Source: Dendrobium chrysotoxum
Lineage: Eukaryota; Streptophyta; Magnoliopsida; Asparagales; Orchidaceae
NCBI GenBank assembly: GCA_019925795.1
Contig: CM034311.1
Span: forward strand, 17,118,926 to 17,182,925
Length of the DNA stretch: 64,000 bases
Direction: 5' to 3'
Of this stretch, positions 32,649 to 45,608 are shown in pieces. The number at the start of each line of letters is the position of its first letter. Within the stretch, counting starts at the first letter, position 1. Under the pieces are notes generated by a model, which worked only from the letters and a program-made list of their open reading frames with translations, was not told the origin of the DNA and ran no database searches. Made by a program: the position numbers and the translations under genes.

Positions 32649-34625
32649 GATAATAACTTTTTGCTGTCAAGTAGCCACAGAAAAAGGCCCCATCGTATCA
32701 ATCCCTCATTAAGTAAAAGGTCATGGGCTTTAGAGTGATGAGATCTCTACAGCAGCTGAATGGGTGAGGTTAGAGGGTGAGGTTAGAGTGCAGCTGGCAC
32801 TTATTACATTTTTGTGTGAACTCTAATGCATATTATTTCATTGTAATCTGGCAGAACTCTTGCCTCATAATCTTCAGCGCAAGCACTTTGCCTCTTAACT
32901 ATTCTCTATATATGCTTGAATGAACTTCCCGTAGTTCATAATCAACCTATCATGGTGGGAGACACTTAAGGAATGGCAAAGTAAAGGCCCACTTACACAG
33001 CTCTTCGCCAATAATGGTGAAGTTATCTACTTGTCTTCAGAGTTGCATTACAGTTATTGAGTCTTCAAGCAATACACCATTTTGCAAGAAGGATAAAATA
33101 AGATCCATTTAAGAGGGCTCCCTTGACTCATCAACTAATTGTATAACCTAAGGACCCTGAATGCTCAAAAAGTATATTTCTTCGATATACTTTCTCTTAA
33201 AGAGATCCCCACTCGTTGATGTAATAGGTTTTGAGAGGATATTTGCATATGCATTCTGTTCTCAGAGTATATATATGATTTGATACTTTTTTATGTGGGC
33301 AAGGAGTGCCTTTACCACATTGCAATGATGTGCTAAATGTAGGTTATGGGCATCAAATTCTTCCTCCACTGGAGAGACGGTTAGTTATAAATTGATATGA
33401 ATCACCAAATTCTGCACCTCACAGTCTATGGCTAGCCTTAACCCAAAAATGAGTGCTTTGTACTTGGTAACATTATTTATCATAAGGAACTTCAATCAGA
33501 GCTTATATTTAAAGGAAACCTACTGAGGGGAGATCAATAAGATTCCATACCCAATTCTAGAACTCCTAGATGCTCCATCGACATATAGTGTCTAATAATG
33601 GGAAAGAGGAGGAATGACTAGTGGTTCATCAGAGGAAGGGAAGATGCATTCGACCACACTATAAGTACTTGTGATTTAATCTGAGGTCTAGGTAGGAAAT
33701 GGATGTTAAATTCTCCCGTTCCATCGACCACTTAATTAATCATCGAGATGCCCCAAGTTTTTGAAGAATATTTCTTAATGGGAGATTTGTGTAGACCCCA
33801 ATTATATGAACTTGAAAATATGGGCGTAATTATTTAGCTAAAAATACTAACACCAATGTTATTTTATCTGCCAACGAATAACGAACCTCCATCTTGGAAA
33901 GGATTTTGCTAATATAATAGATAAGATATTGTATAGTATTCTCCTATCAGACTAAAATTGAGCTTATAACATGCGAAGAGATAGCTAGATATATGTATAA
34001 CATTTCTCCCTATACTAGCTTTGAAAGTAGTGGAGGCGAGGACAAAAAAATTCAAAGCTATTTGAAAGCCTCATGGCATTCGTCTTTACATTGAAACCCT
34101 AGGTTACGAGCTCCTCTTATTATCTTGAAGAAATATAGGTATTTATCCCCTAAGTGGGCCAAAAAATGAGATAGGACTGTAATTCTACCTTTCATACATT
34201 AGACATCATTGATATTCCTTGGGGGAATCATATCTCTTAGTGCTTTAATCGTTTTAGGAATTACTTCAATTCCCTAGTGGGTAACCATAAATCCCAAGAA
34301 TTTTCACGATGCGACTCTAAAAGCACACTTTGCAGGGTTAAGCCGTAAGTTGTAACATCACAGGAGGTGCAAGTATTATTCCAAGTCAGAGATATATTGT
34401 AATATTTTAACATTTTTCACAAGCATATCATCTACATAAACCTCCATAGTGTACCCCATAAGGTCTTTAAAATTTTATTCATGAGGCGCTGGTTTATAGC
34501 CCTAGCATGCATTCTTGAGTCTGAAAGGCATGACCAGATAGTAGTGTAATTCTTTATCAATTTAAAAGTTGTTACCTCTTCATCAGTAGGATCCATCCTT
34601 ATCTGGTTGTAGCCATATTAGTCAT

Positions 34626-34735
34626 CCATGAAACTCAACATTTGATGTTTGGAGGTGGCATCGACCAGTTGGTCAATAGGACAAAGCAGAAAACTATCCT
34701 TATTGATGAAACTCAACATTTGATGTTCGGATGTG
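34626..34735. repeat. Short tandem duplication in the Tat RT
   Basis: GAAACTCAACATTTGATGTT occurs at 34,630 and 34,708, the second copy followed by CGGATGTGGGG and the first by TGGAGGTGGC. The duplication repeats the KHQMLSF part of the RT palm and is one more lesion in this relic. Confidence 0.6.
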
Positions 34736-35108
34736 GGGTCCATTTGTTGACCTTATTTTTTATGAGATCTTCTGTCATCTTCTTCCTAGCCTTAGGTGTT
34801 CCTACCTTAGTGCAGAAGCCCATAGGATCCCTTTGGAAACCCCTCGCAAGCAAGTGGAGTGAATGTGGTCGAGTGCATCGAGATACGTATTCATTAAAAT
34901 GCCACTTTCTCAAGATGACCTCCGTTTGAAAAACAGATTTTGCAAGTGCATCTGAAATACCTGAAACCCATAGAATAAAAACCCATATTGACTAGGTTTT
35001 GACTAGTGAAAATTGGTGACTTTTGCACGTAGAGGCCACATATCCTCCTCTCCCTTGATCCTTGTGCTGCATGTATCCTCGGTTGGTTGAAACAAAGCAG
35101 GAAAAAAA

Positions 35109-35325
35109 TGAGTGGAGAACAATCAGAAGGCGCAGGTCGGTGAAGGTGATCCGTTTGAGAGGTTTCCCCACACCTTATTGCTCGATATTCTTTCGATGCT
35201 CAATATGAAATCTCTATGTGCGGCTGCCACTGTTTATTCTTAGCAGAGTTTTGAATGATAATTATAATCTCCGAAGCCCAACTTTAGATTGTCGCCGGCT
35301 TGATCATTCTTCAGTCAGCATTTTT
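35109..35325 (+). pseudogene. F-box/LRR-type protein gene fragment
   Basis: An ATG at about 35,109 opens SGEQSEGAGR. After a frameshift DPFERFPHTLLLDILSMLNMKSLCAAATV reads as a plant F-box (L-P-x-x-L-L-x-x-I-L, then L-C-x-x-x-x-V). Further on LRSPTLDCRRLDHSSVSIFIN resembles the first leucine-rich segment of the same family. Stops and shifts break the frame and the remainder of the gene is absent. F-box proteins select substrates for SCF ubiquitin ligases; this piece cannot. It may be a captured or retro-copied fragment. Confidence 0.45.
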
Positions 35326-36804
35326 ATAAACAACACGTAGAAGAATATGGGCGTTGACAACTGCAATCTAGTTTATTATTGGCAAAAGACTTTATATTAC
35401 AGCATACAGATTATTGCATAGAAATTCTTCCCAGAAAAGGACGTTTGATACCATTAAGAAATTAGTGAAACTTGCTCCATCAACTATTATTTTTTTAGAG
35501 GAAGATGCAGGAGGAAGACATATATATCTTAAAGAAAGAAATAGATACATTTCTTGTATAGCTAGAAGTTATTTTAGAAGTATTTCCTGGCTTTAGAAAT
35601 TCCTTCTTCCATCTGATGGTGTGGTAGCAAGGTGTGCAAGTTACATTGATGAAAATGCTTACTAGTTAATCAAAACCAACAACAAAGCAAGTTTCTTCTC
35701 CAGTTATTAGAAGTTTACATAGAGCTCTTCATACAAAAACTACTCGAGAAGACTCTCTCAATTGATACACCTGAGATCATTTAAGCTTTAAGGAATGAAG
35801 ACAACAAGAAGAAGCCCGAAGAAATGCCAGTACTTCTTTCCTTTTAAAACTAAATTTTTCTTTATTAATTTTCACTAATAATTTCTAACCACTATTTTTC
35901 TTGTTTATTTGCATAAACTATGAGGAGTAGTGGTGATCAATTGAGCAAAAAATCTAAGGAGTTTAGTCACCTCTATTGCTTCCAATGGAGGTGCTCTGGC
36001 CGGAGACCACCTGATTCTGGCTCTAAAATTTAGAGAACCCTATGTCTTATAAGCCATGTAATGTACCTTTATACTTTTCCAAACTTACGGCCCTGTAGAA
36101 ACTCCTATATGTATTTTACTATATAATTTACAATTAAAATTAATTTGCAGGTTACTATTATTTTATTAGTTACAACCCGAACCCATCGATTGAATGTTTG
36201 GTAGTTGCATTTGCTTTAGGATCGTTTAGAATTAATTATTTGAACTTAGTGTACATCCCGAAATAGTTTATAAATATGGGTTAACCTAATAATAAGTTAA
36301 ATCATGCTTTGATAGTAAAGAAAAAAAATTATACAAGTTAAAATCTGATTTTCAAATAAAAAAAATACTATATACGTAACTAATTAATCCATAATTTAAT
36401 CAATATAGTAAAATGTGTAAGTTAACCAGAATACAATAATAATAAAAATCAATCTATCTTATCAATTCAATTTAACCATATTAATAATAAATAAATAATT
36501 TTTAAAAATAAATTATTAATTATAATAAATATAATAAACGAAATAGTAATAAGTATATGAATAATTAAATGAAATTAGAAAACAAATTAAGCATGAATAT
36601 AGACTGCAATAAAAATTAGAAACATTTAAATATATCAAAACGATATTGATCGTATTTTACGATGAGTTCAACTAGCTTTTAATTATGACAATTATCTGTT
36701 ATAATGATTTTCTAAATAGCTGGTCGTACAATATATCGTATAATACGATTTGTTCTAAAAAATTACACTTCTAATTTTATCATTATCTCACTCCTCGTCC
36801 TGTT
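35326..36804. other. Intergenic DNA, no feature seen
   Basis: From 36,120 the sequence is strongly AT-rich. Short plus-strand frames (for example 35,414-35,596) have no recognisable domain. Confidence 0.4.
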
Positions 36805-37020
36805 TGATAAGCAAGCCAACATATCAAGTACAAATTATGCTTCCACTACCACTGTACAGCAGAGCGCTTTCTCTGCCAGTGCATCTGCACCTTCCATTGC
36901 TAACTGACTAATCTGTACCGTTGATGATAAGTCTTTATTTCATTATATAAGAATGTAATAGACTACTATAGCTAGTGGTGTGAAGAATAATTTGTACTTG
37001 ATACGTTGGCTTGCTTATCA
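36805..37020. repeat. Rearranged, partly inverted copia LTR with 33-bp terminal inverted repeats
   Basis: Bases 36,805 to about 36,988 are an inverted copy of the outer part of the adjacent LTR (starting TGATAAGCAAGCC). The last 33 bases (36,988-37,020) then return to the orientation of the neighbouring LTR and end GCTTGCTTATCA. The 216-bp segment therefore begins and ends with inverted copies of the same LTR terminus and abuts the intact 3' LTR directly at 37,021. Confidence 0.8.
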
Positions 37021-37331
37021 TGAAGAACTTCATCAAGCTTTGATTAGCACCTCCTGTATATTCCTGCAGTAAGTGTATAACACAAACAGAACAGCAAGGG
37101 AAAGATGAACAGCAGGAATAAGATCAAGCTGAAATGGTAAGTCGTTCATTCTTCACACCACTAGCTACAGTAGCCTATTACATTCTTATATAATGAAATA
37201 AAGACTTATCATCAACGGTACAGATTAGTCAGTTAGCAATGGAAGGTGCAGATGCACTGGCAGAGAAAGCGCTCTGCTGTACAGTGGTAGTGGAAGCATA
37301 ATTTGTACTTGATACATTGGCTTGCTTATCA
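37021..37331 (-). repeat. 3' LTR of the short-LTR copia element
   Basis: 311 bp, ends TGATAAGC and GTTCTTCA when read on the minus strand. The pol frame continues across its outer end (to 37,229), so the last residues of the polyprotein are LTR-encoded. Confidence 0.92.
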
Positions 37332-40300
37332 CCTCCCCTCAAGCTAACATTTGGTTCACAAATAGTAAGCTTGCTGCGTAAGAACTGAAACCGTTGTAAA
37401 GATAGTGCTTTAGTAAATAAATCAGCCACTTGATCAATAGAGTGAATATGAGACACTTGTAGCAAACCGTTCTTGATGCATTCTCGGGCAAAATGAAAAT
37501 CTATCTCAATGTGTTTCGTTCGGGCATGAAACACAGGATTATTGGCAAGTGCAATAGAGAAGATGTTATCACAAAACAAAGTAGTAGGAGAATTGGAGAG
37601 TATACGAAATTCGGTCAAGAGTCTCCTAAGCCAAATGATATCAGTAGCAGCTGTAGCAAGTGCACGATATTCAGCTTCTGTAGATGATTGTGCAACAGTC
37701 TTCTGTTTCTTGACTTGCTAAGAGATTAGTGTGGATCCTAAAAATGCACAATAGCCAGTTGTTGATCGGATCCCCAGCCCAATCTGAGTCGGAGTATGCA
37801 GACAATGTTAAATCAGCATTGGAAATCGGTAAGCCAAAAGAGATGGTACCTTTAATGTAACGGAGAAGTCTCTTAAGAATCTTGAAGTGATTTTCCTGAG
37901 GTTGATGCATATGTTGACACAAGCGGTTAACCGTGTAGGCGATATCCGGACGTGTCAATGTTAAATACTGGAGAGAACCAACCAACTGCTTATAAAGATC
38001 AGTTTGAGCCGGTTGAAGTAGCGGTGAAGCAGCAGGGATCTTCTGGGATGCCATAGGAGTAGAAATGGACTTACAATCAGACATACTAGATTTTGTAAGT
38101 AGATCAGCTGCATATTTAGTTTGAGAAAGGTGGAAGCCTGTTGAAGTATGCAGAACTTGCATGCCAAGAAAATAGAAAATGTTCCCAAGGTTTTTCATAT
38201 GAAATCTATTATGAAGAGCTGAGAGAAGATGTGTAATTGTTGGTTCATCATTTCCCGTAAGTAAAATATCGTCAACATATACAAGAATATAAACATAAAT
38301 CGAATTCTTGTGATAGATGAGTAATGAAGGATCAGTAGTACTGTGTATAAATCCATAGGTTAGCAAATAAGTGGAAAAAGTCTCAAACCATTTTCGTGGT
38401 AATTATTTTAAGCCATAGAGAGACTTCTTGAGTAAACAGACATAATCCGGATGTATGGAGTCTTTAAATCCATGTGGTTGAGACATATAAACTGTATCAG
38501 TAAGATTTCCATGAAGAAACGCATTCGAGACATCCAGTTGTAGAACTTTCCATTTGAATGTAGCAGCAACAACAAGTAAAATATGAATGGTCGGAAGTTT
38601 AGCAACAGGGCTAAACGTTTGAAGATAATCTAAACCATATTGTTGATTGCAACCTTGTGCAACAAGACGAGCCTTATAACGAACGATAGAGCCGTTAGAA
38701 TTAAGTTTTGTTCTAAAAATCCATTTACAGCCCAATACATTATGTGTAGAAGAAGGTGGAACCAAAGTCCACGTACCCTATTTTTGGAGAGCAGCAAATT
38801 CCTCGGACATGGCGTTTCGCCATACTAAGTGCTTAATTGCTTCAGTAAAACATGTAGGATCTGAAGTAATAGTATTAAACATCATACTGATAATATTTTT
38901 AGGTTTAAGTGTCCATGTCCGAAGCCTCGTGACCATTGGGTGTTTGGATTGAAGTGGTGGTGGAGCTGAACAGATTGGTGAAACCGTGGAGTCAGCTAGA
39001 GGAGTAGTGGTGGAGGACGTAGAGGCTGAAGCTAGAGATATATGTTGTGAGGAAGGTATGCTAGTTGAAGAAGCTGGTGGAGTGTTTGTAGTATGAATTG
39101 GTGAAGAAGCTTGCTGGGTGTAAGCTGGAACCAAAAGAGATGAGGGAAGATAAGTTTGAGGTTGGGGAGGTGGGCTAGAAGGTACAGGAGAACTCTGTAG
39201 AAATGGAAAATTGTTTTCAACAAATTTTACATGCCGTGAGATAAATATCTTACCAGAATCAATGTGAAGACATTGATATCCCTTGGAATTCATGGCATAG
39301 CCAATAAAGACACATGGCAAGGATTTGGCATGAAATTTGGATAAGAAAATAGGAGAAAGAAATGGATAACAGAGACATCCAAACGTCCGGAAGTATGAGT
39401 AATCCGGATTGCGGTGATAGAGTAGTTTAGATGGAGAAGAGAATTGTTTGGATAATCGTGGAAGTCTATTTATCAAATAGACAGCAGTGATAGCAGCATG
39501 AACCCAAAATTGATGAGGTAAGTTTGCTTGAATGAGAAGAGCTCTTGTTGTTTCAAGTATATGACGATGTTTGCGTTCAGCAACACCGTTTTGTTCCGGA
39601 GTGTATGGGCAAGTGGTTTGATGAATAATACCACACTTAGAAAGGAAAGATTGAAAAGATTTAGAAGAATATTCGCCACCACCATCAGAACGCAAGCATT
39701 TAATAGAGCGATTAAATTGTTTCTCAACTAGAATTTTAAATTGAGAAAATGTGGCGGCAACATCAGATTTCACTTTTAATGGATAAAGCCAAGAAAAACG
39801 AGAGAAGTCATCGATAAACAACACATAGTATTTAAACCCATGTAAAGATAAAATAGGGGAAGGACCCCATACATCACTATGTATTAAGTCTAAAACATGA
39901 TTCGATCTAGAAGAATAAGTAGAGAAAGAAAGCTTGTGACTCTTTGAGAGAGCACAAGTATTACAATGATAACTAGACGCTAAAGACATAGACATAGACT
40001 CAGAATGCTTGGGTAGTTGAAGAAGAACAAAATGCGACGGATGTCCAAGACGACGATGCCACAGTTCAGTGTCAGATTTTGTTGCAGAAAAGGCTGATTA
40101 GAAATGAGGAGAAGCTTGTTCAGTATGAAGTGGGTAGAGACCGTGACGTGACGGACCGTGGAGGAGAGTTTGACTGTTCTTCCAATCCTGAATGTGGTAA
40201 CCAGCGGAATCAAACACAACAGAACATTTGATATCAGATGTTAGACGATTGACAGAGAGGAGATTACGATTCAATGAAGGAACAAGATGAACGGAGGAAA

Positions 40301-41438
40301 GATGAAGCTTACGGTGAGGGGTTGGTAATAAACCTTTACCAGTATGAGTAATCAGAAGCAGATCACCATTTCCAATCTGAACTTACTGAAATCCTGTATA
40401 AGGTTTGGCATTATATAATTGAGATGAATCAGAAGTTAGATGAGGGGTAGCACCTGTATCCAACAACCATTCGGAAGAGGCTGAGGGAATATCAGCAGAG
40501 AAGGCTGAAGCCGGTGGTTGATATGAAAAATCACCACGATACCAACATTTAAAAGCAGAATGACCAGGTTTTCTACAAATTTGGCATTCCACCGAAGCTG
40601 TAGTGTTAGTAAACGTGCGACCAGAGTTGGTTCTTCCATGCGGAGGATGGAAAGATGAGCGTCCACGATATCCACGACCGCGTGCTCTTCCACATTGAGC
40701 TGCTAGAGCTTGAACAGGTTCCGAGGAAAAAGATAAACCACGAACGGCTTCAGTGGCCAGATTGAGCTCTTCGCTGCAGAGAAGAGCATAGAAGTCGTCC
40801 AGACCAATGGGATTCAGATTTGTTCGAATAGTTGTCTTAAAAGCCTGATACGAACTGGGTAGGCCGTTAAGTGTGTATAAAATGATATCATCAGTAGATA
40901 ATGGAGAATCAGATGAACCAATGGCATCAACTTTGCTTTTAATTTCTGAGAGATACTGCATCATAGTTTTATCTTTCAGAGAGAGATGATGCAACTCACT
41001 TTTCAATTGAAGGATTCTTGAGCGATTGGTCGACTGTAACCTGCGCTCAGTAGTCTGCCAGATTTGAGAGCAAGAGTCCAGATTCAACACATATGGCAGA
41101 AAAGTTATGGAAATAGTTTAATACAATACAGCTGCCAAGTTTTGATCAATGAGTAGCCATGTATAGTACTCATGATTAGGAGAAATGGCAGTAGAAGAGG
41201 TAAGAAGCTTGGAGGGTTTTGAAGTGGAACCATTAAGAAAACCCTCAAAACCATTGGCAGTGAATATCTTAAGAATTTGTGATCTCCATAATGGATAATT
41301 TTCAGCTGTGAGCTGAATATTTAAAACAGATTTCACATTACTCATCAGAAATTTTAACTGAGGTGGAATTGGAACATCAGCCATTTTGAGAATAGATGGC
41401 GTTTGGGAAGAGGTAGAGGAATGAGAAGGATTGTCCAT
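37229..41438 (-). pseudogene. gag-pol polyprotein of the short-LTR copia element, several breaks
   Basis: Starts at ATG 41,438. Gag domain (NIQLTAENYPLWRSQIL; GLPSSYQAFKTTIR) is cut by a TAA at 41,118-41,120; zinc knuckle CQICRKPGHSAFKC; protease LLDTGATPHLTSD; stop near 40,383. Pre-integrase WHRRLGHPSHF, and integrase with all three acidic positions ([28 protein letters not shown]). Stops follow at about 38,778 and 38,403. RT begins CKWIFRTKLNSNGS; catalytic box YVDDILLTGND; RNase H start SDSDWAGDP, then a frameshift near 37,760; the C-terminal end ALANNPVFHARTKHIEIDFHF is open to 37,229. At least four stops and one shift prevent a product. Confidence 0.9.
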
Positions 41439-41511
41439 ATGGAAGAAGAAAAATGAGAAATTCCAAAAGAAAAAAAAGAAGCCGCAGGGCCTTAGGTACT
41501 GTCTGATACCA

Positions 41512-41822
41512 TGAAGAACTTCATCAAGCTTTGATTAGCACCTCATGTATATTCCTGCAGTAAGTGTATAACACAAATAGAACAGCAAAGAAAAGACGAA
41601 CAGCAGGAATAAGATCAAGCTGAAATGGTAAGTCGTTCATTCTTCACACCACTAGCTACAGTAATCTATTACATTCTTATATAATGAAATAAAGACTTAT
41701 CATCAACGGTACAAATTAGTCAGTTAGCAATGGAAGGTGCAGATGCACTGGCAGAGAAAGCGCTCTGCTATACAGTGGTAGTGGAAGCATAATTTGTATT
41801 TGATACATTGGCTTGCTTATCA
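41512..41822 (-). repeat. 5' LTR of the short-LTR copia element
   Basis: 311 bp, paired with 37,021-37,331. Followed inward on the minus strand by the primer-binding site. Nearly all differences between the pair are transitions. Confidence 0.92.
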
Positions 41823-43799
41823 AGTGTGTGTGCATGGTCACCATATTTAGTATCCACCAAATACATGACTTTGACTAAAAAAATATAGAAATAAATAAAA
41901 GTAGAAATACAGACTCTTAAAGACACTTAATCATATTCTACCCAATTTTGAGTTGATCACTTTGTGTGATGTACAGTGGACCTGAAATGTTAGTGCACAA
42001 GAACAAATATACAATAATAATAATAACAAGATATAACATAGTAAAGAATTTCTCAATATTTATTATCATCAAAATCACAAGACATGAGTCCAGATTTGTA
42101 ACAAAAGAAAGGAGAAGAAGAGGAGGAGAGAAAAGAAAGAGAAAGGGAAAGAGAGTTTGAAGGCCAATGCTGAAGATTCATTCACCATGCCAATTTAGGG
42201 AATTGTAGAGCTCGAGGTAGATTCCTAAACCCTTATGTATCTGATTTTAATTCCAACAAGTCTATACAAATATAAGAATAAAAATATTATTTTTTTGGGT
42301 TTTATGAGGTTTCTGTCGTGTGATTTTTAATACGTTATTACACACCTTATTGTGGACATTTTGACTATACAAAGTTGAGTTTTAATGGTTGGCTTTTTTC
42401 GCATGATTTTTTGAATATACTATTTAATTGAGGCTTTTCTGAAAAATACAGCAATTGTATGAAAATCATGAAATATTCATGTGAATATTCCTCTGAAGTT
42501 TGAAATTAAAAATGAAAAGTTTAGTAATTAATTTTTTTTACAAGTACAGTGACATTTTGCTGGCAATTCCCACATCATTTGAACATTACATTAAATGCTT
42601 AATCTATTTACTATTACGATGCATTGCATTTTTTGCATTACATGGCATTGGAGTGTTATGTTTTGAAAGATGAAAAAGTGCAATCTTTGTTGTCACATGA
42701 GCCCTAAACGTATTCTTATATCCCCATCTACCTGATGCAGATATGGGAGGAATTTTGATTCCACTTTGCTAAAAGCAGGAGTGAGAGGTTAAATAACACT
42801 ATGAACACTCTTCTGGCCCCATCTACATAATACAAATATGGGAGGGATTCTAGCCCCACTTTATATGCATGTGTGGGAATTAAATGGAGGCATAAGTGGA
42901 AGTGGAGATATAAGTAGGCATCAAAACACATACATTCTGATCATTACAGTTTATATGTTAATGTTTTAATTAATTAAGTTTATGAAAAACTCTAAAATAT
43001 GCATTAGTAAACTCTGAATATCTGTATGAATTCTGTGGGGAAAATAAAAGTGAAAGTTTATACAAGTGAATCTCTGAGAATAAGTATTTTGTACAGCGTT
43101 TGGAGACTTCTATGGAGGTGGTTGTGTGATTAAAAAAGTATAAGTGCTAGCTCTAAGGTGAGGTATATAGTGGAACTTTAGTAAATTCAGGTTTTGTTTA
43201 TACTTTAGTAATTTCATAATCTTTATGTTTTATTTTTTTGAATGCTCTTAAATATTATATTTGATATTGATACTTGTGAGAGATAAAGGAGGGAGTCTAT
43301 TGAGCTTGATAAGCTTACTCTGTTTCTTTTATTATTTTAGGAAAAGGTAAAGATCGTGCTGAGTAGATCAGGTAGAGGTAGGATTTTGGATATGAGTTAG
43401 CAAGGTACATTTTATAATCCAGGCTTTACCTGTATGAGATCTAGACTTATGTGATTTGGATTATATATTTATGTGTCAAATGAAAGTTGGTTTTCCTGCT
43501 TTTTATATGTAAAAATTTAGTAGCTCTGGTTGTTTATTATTGGTAAATGAGTTATTTAATTATAAGTTTAAGTCTAATCCTTCTATTAGATCCTAGGCGT
43601 CACATGAGTGACTTTTCTGGTTCTTTGAAAATTGCCAGAATTTTCCTCCTAAATGGATTCTATCATTTCTCTTAGACATAGTAGAGGTGTTAGTCTCCAT
43701 ATTTTACTCATCTTTTACATGATTGTTGGTGTGTTTGAGTAAATTGACTGAATGCCTCAGTTGTTGAAGGCCGAGTGCATATAAGAAAGGTCCTTCTCG
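41823..43799. other. Intergenic DNA with a short duplication
   Basis: No gene recognised. Two related segments of roughly 105 bases at about 42,724-42,830 and 42,820-42,930 share CATCTACNTRATRCARATATGGGAGG. A purine-rich tract lies at 42,100-42,160. Confidence 0.4.
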
Positions 43800-44290
43800 C
43801 TGACTTTGGATGAGAGTGGCTTTGGTGATGATCGGCTCTAGATCCTACATGTCAAGTATCTCCTTCTAAAATCAAGTGATAAAAGTCCTTAGTGATTCAC
43901 TCTATTCTTCCCTCATCTCGTAGTAAGGCTTGAGAGTTTTTCAATAGCCTTTGAGTGTTGCTGAATTATATTTTAAGAATCCCCTTGAACTTGGCAAAAG
44001 AGTTAATGATGATGAGTGATGTCATAAGAGCAACCATAATGGTGATTCCTTGAAGCTAGTAAAGAATAATCTACACTTTAATGTGACAATAATATCAAGA
44101 AGTGAAATAGCCGACTTAAAGTAAGCAGTAGGGATTCATCCTTCCTTATATGAATCAAGATGAGGGATTTTGTATTTTGCCAGTGCTAAGGATTGGTCTC
44201 AACAATCTCCCTTGAGAAGGCATTAACTAGTGGATAACTCTTCTCAATTCTCCTTTCCTCGCGATGAAGAGTTGAAGTCGACTCCTCACT
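43800..44290 (-). pseudogene. Tat-like gag fragment
   Basis: On the minus strand the reading LAKYKIPHLDSYKEG..PTAYFKSAISL, RLFFTSFKESPLWLL, SSRGFLKYNSATLKGY.KTLKPYYEMREE follows the order of the capsid-like retrotransposon gag domain of Tat elements (substrate wording normally P-x-L-x-x-Y-x-G-x-x-D-P). Stops interrupt it. It may be a detached part of the 31.9-34.9 kb element, now separated by the copia insertion. Confidence 0.5.
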
Positions 44291-45600
44291 ATCATGGTTA
44301 TATGTCTCTATTAGCAATTAGAGAAGAGGTCAAGGTTCTAGCACAGGAAATTTGTATTATACTCACCACATAATCGAAGGATTCCTTAGGCATTTCCACT
44401 ATAGGAGTGGATTTCAACATTTTCACCAGTATTTTCAAGATCATTCATATTATTCTCTTCTCAAATTTAGCACGTTGACGAACAAACATGAATCCTAGTT
44501 CTCCTTGTTAATATATTCTTCTCCTCTTCGATGTTATGCTGCTTCATGTAGTACTCATCTTCCAATTATTGGCATGATCTACATTCATTCCACCTTTCAA
44601 GATGTGGAATTCAGAAGATTTTGTGAATCACACTTAACTATACTAATACTTATAGGTGAAAATGAGAATATGAAAGTGGAGAGAGAAAAAATAATTATAG
44701 AATAAGAAGCTTCAAAGTAGAAAGAGAAATAGGAATTCTAGAAGAAGTCCTAGGTTTTTGTAAAATATGATTAATTCTAAAAAAATAGATAAATTGAGAT
44801 TATCTCTTGACCCTTTATTTGTAGGTTTAGATTGGCGCATGGATCTTACAAAATGGGCAACATATATAGCTATATATATATAAAAAAGAGAAAATACAAT
44901 AATTGTGTAGCTTGATCAGAATGTACGAATTGACGTAGTCATTTGCTAAGGTCTTAAGAAGTTGGCAGCTTAGCGTGCATTGATCGTCGAGTAGTTGAGT
45001 TGCCAATCAATAGTTTGTCTTGAGAAGTCATCTTTCTTTGAACAGTCACCAAGGCTGACTTCATAGATATTAGTCATTAGATTCGACTTATGAGTTTTAC
45101 TTATTGATAGGGAGAAATTCTTGTATCATGATCACTTACTTGAGGTGAGTTTTCTAGTAGACCGATGAGTTTACAATCATGTATACTAAATTAATCTAAT
45201 TCATCTTGAATCGAATTGGCTTAACTTGAATAAAATTTTCTAAGTATATTTGGGTGCATAATTAATACTGAAAAAAAATAACTCATTAAATATAAATCAA
45301 TTAAATTTTAAAGTTTAAATTTTATTTAAAAATATGATGATTTTATTAGGCACTTTTGAGAATTAATATTATTGATCAGATCAAACCGAATTATGCTCGT
45401 TGTACATGGAGATAAATGTGCTACGAGTGCATGTTGGGTTATATGTTATTTTTCGGGTCGATCAGGTACTAAACGTCACGCTTCGTTCAAGGTATCGATC
45501 CACCTGAACTCGACCCGCAAGGAACAGAGTCCACACATTAATTCGTATGTTTTAATTCCGTCGTCGCCTGCGGAGACCGCAGGAGTGGATCGCTCTGTGA
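44291..45600. other. Upstream intergenic region of RPN2
   Basis: No coding feature. An AT dinucleotide run lies at 44,865-44,882. The proximal promoter is expected in the last few hundred bases, but no convincing TATA box was seen near the predicted 5' end, as is common for constitutive plant genes. Confidence 0.4.
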
Positions 45601-45608
45601 ACTTCCAT

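Larger units (their letters stand above)
31894..34930 (-). mobile_element. Second decayed Tat-type gypsy pol (RT, RNase H, integrase)
   Basis: On the minus strand from 34,700 downward the readings are PIDQLVDATSKHQMLSFMDD (RT palm), MEVYVDDMLVK near 34,440 (catalytic Y-V-D-D), LRLNPAKCAFRVAS.KFLGFMV, then RNase H near 33,590-33,330 (LYVDGASRSSR), and integrase from 32,650 to 31,894. This is full Tat order in about 2.9 kb but with numerous stops. It has no LTR pair and no gag directly attached. Confidence 0.8.
37021..41822 (-). mobile_element. Short-LTR Ty1/copia retrotransposon, degenerate
   Basis: A 4,802-bp element on the minus strand with 311-bp LTRs (TG...CA), a Met-tRNA primer site (41,511-41,502 on the minus strand, TGGTATCAGA), gag-pol in copia order and a polypurine tract (GAGGGGAGGT, minus, 37,332-37,341). 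LTRs differ at about 10 of 311 positions (3 percent), so it is older than the SIRE-type insertion. Size, short LTRs and wording (HSDVWGPSP, YVDDILLTG) fit the Ale/Retrofit group, though lineage is a judgement. No target duplication is seen; the left side is rearranged. Confidence 0.93.
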
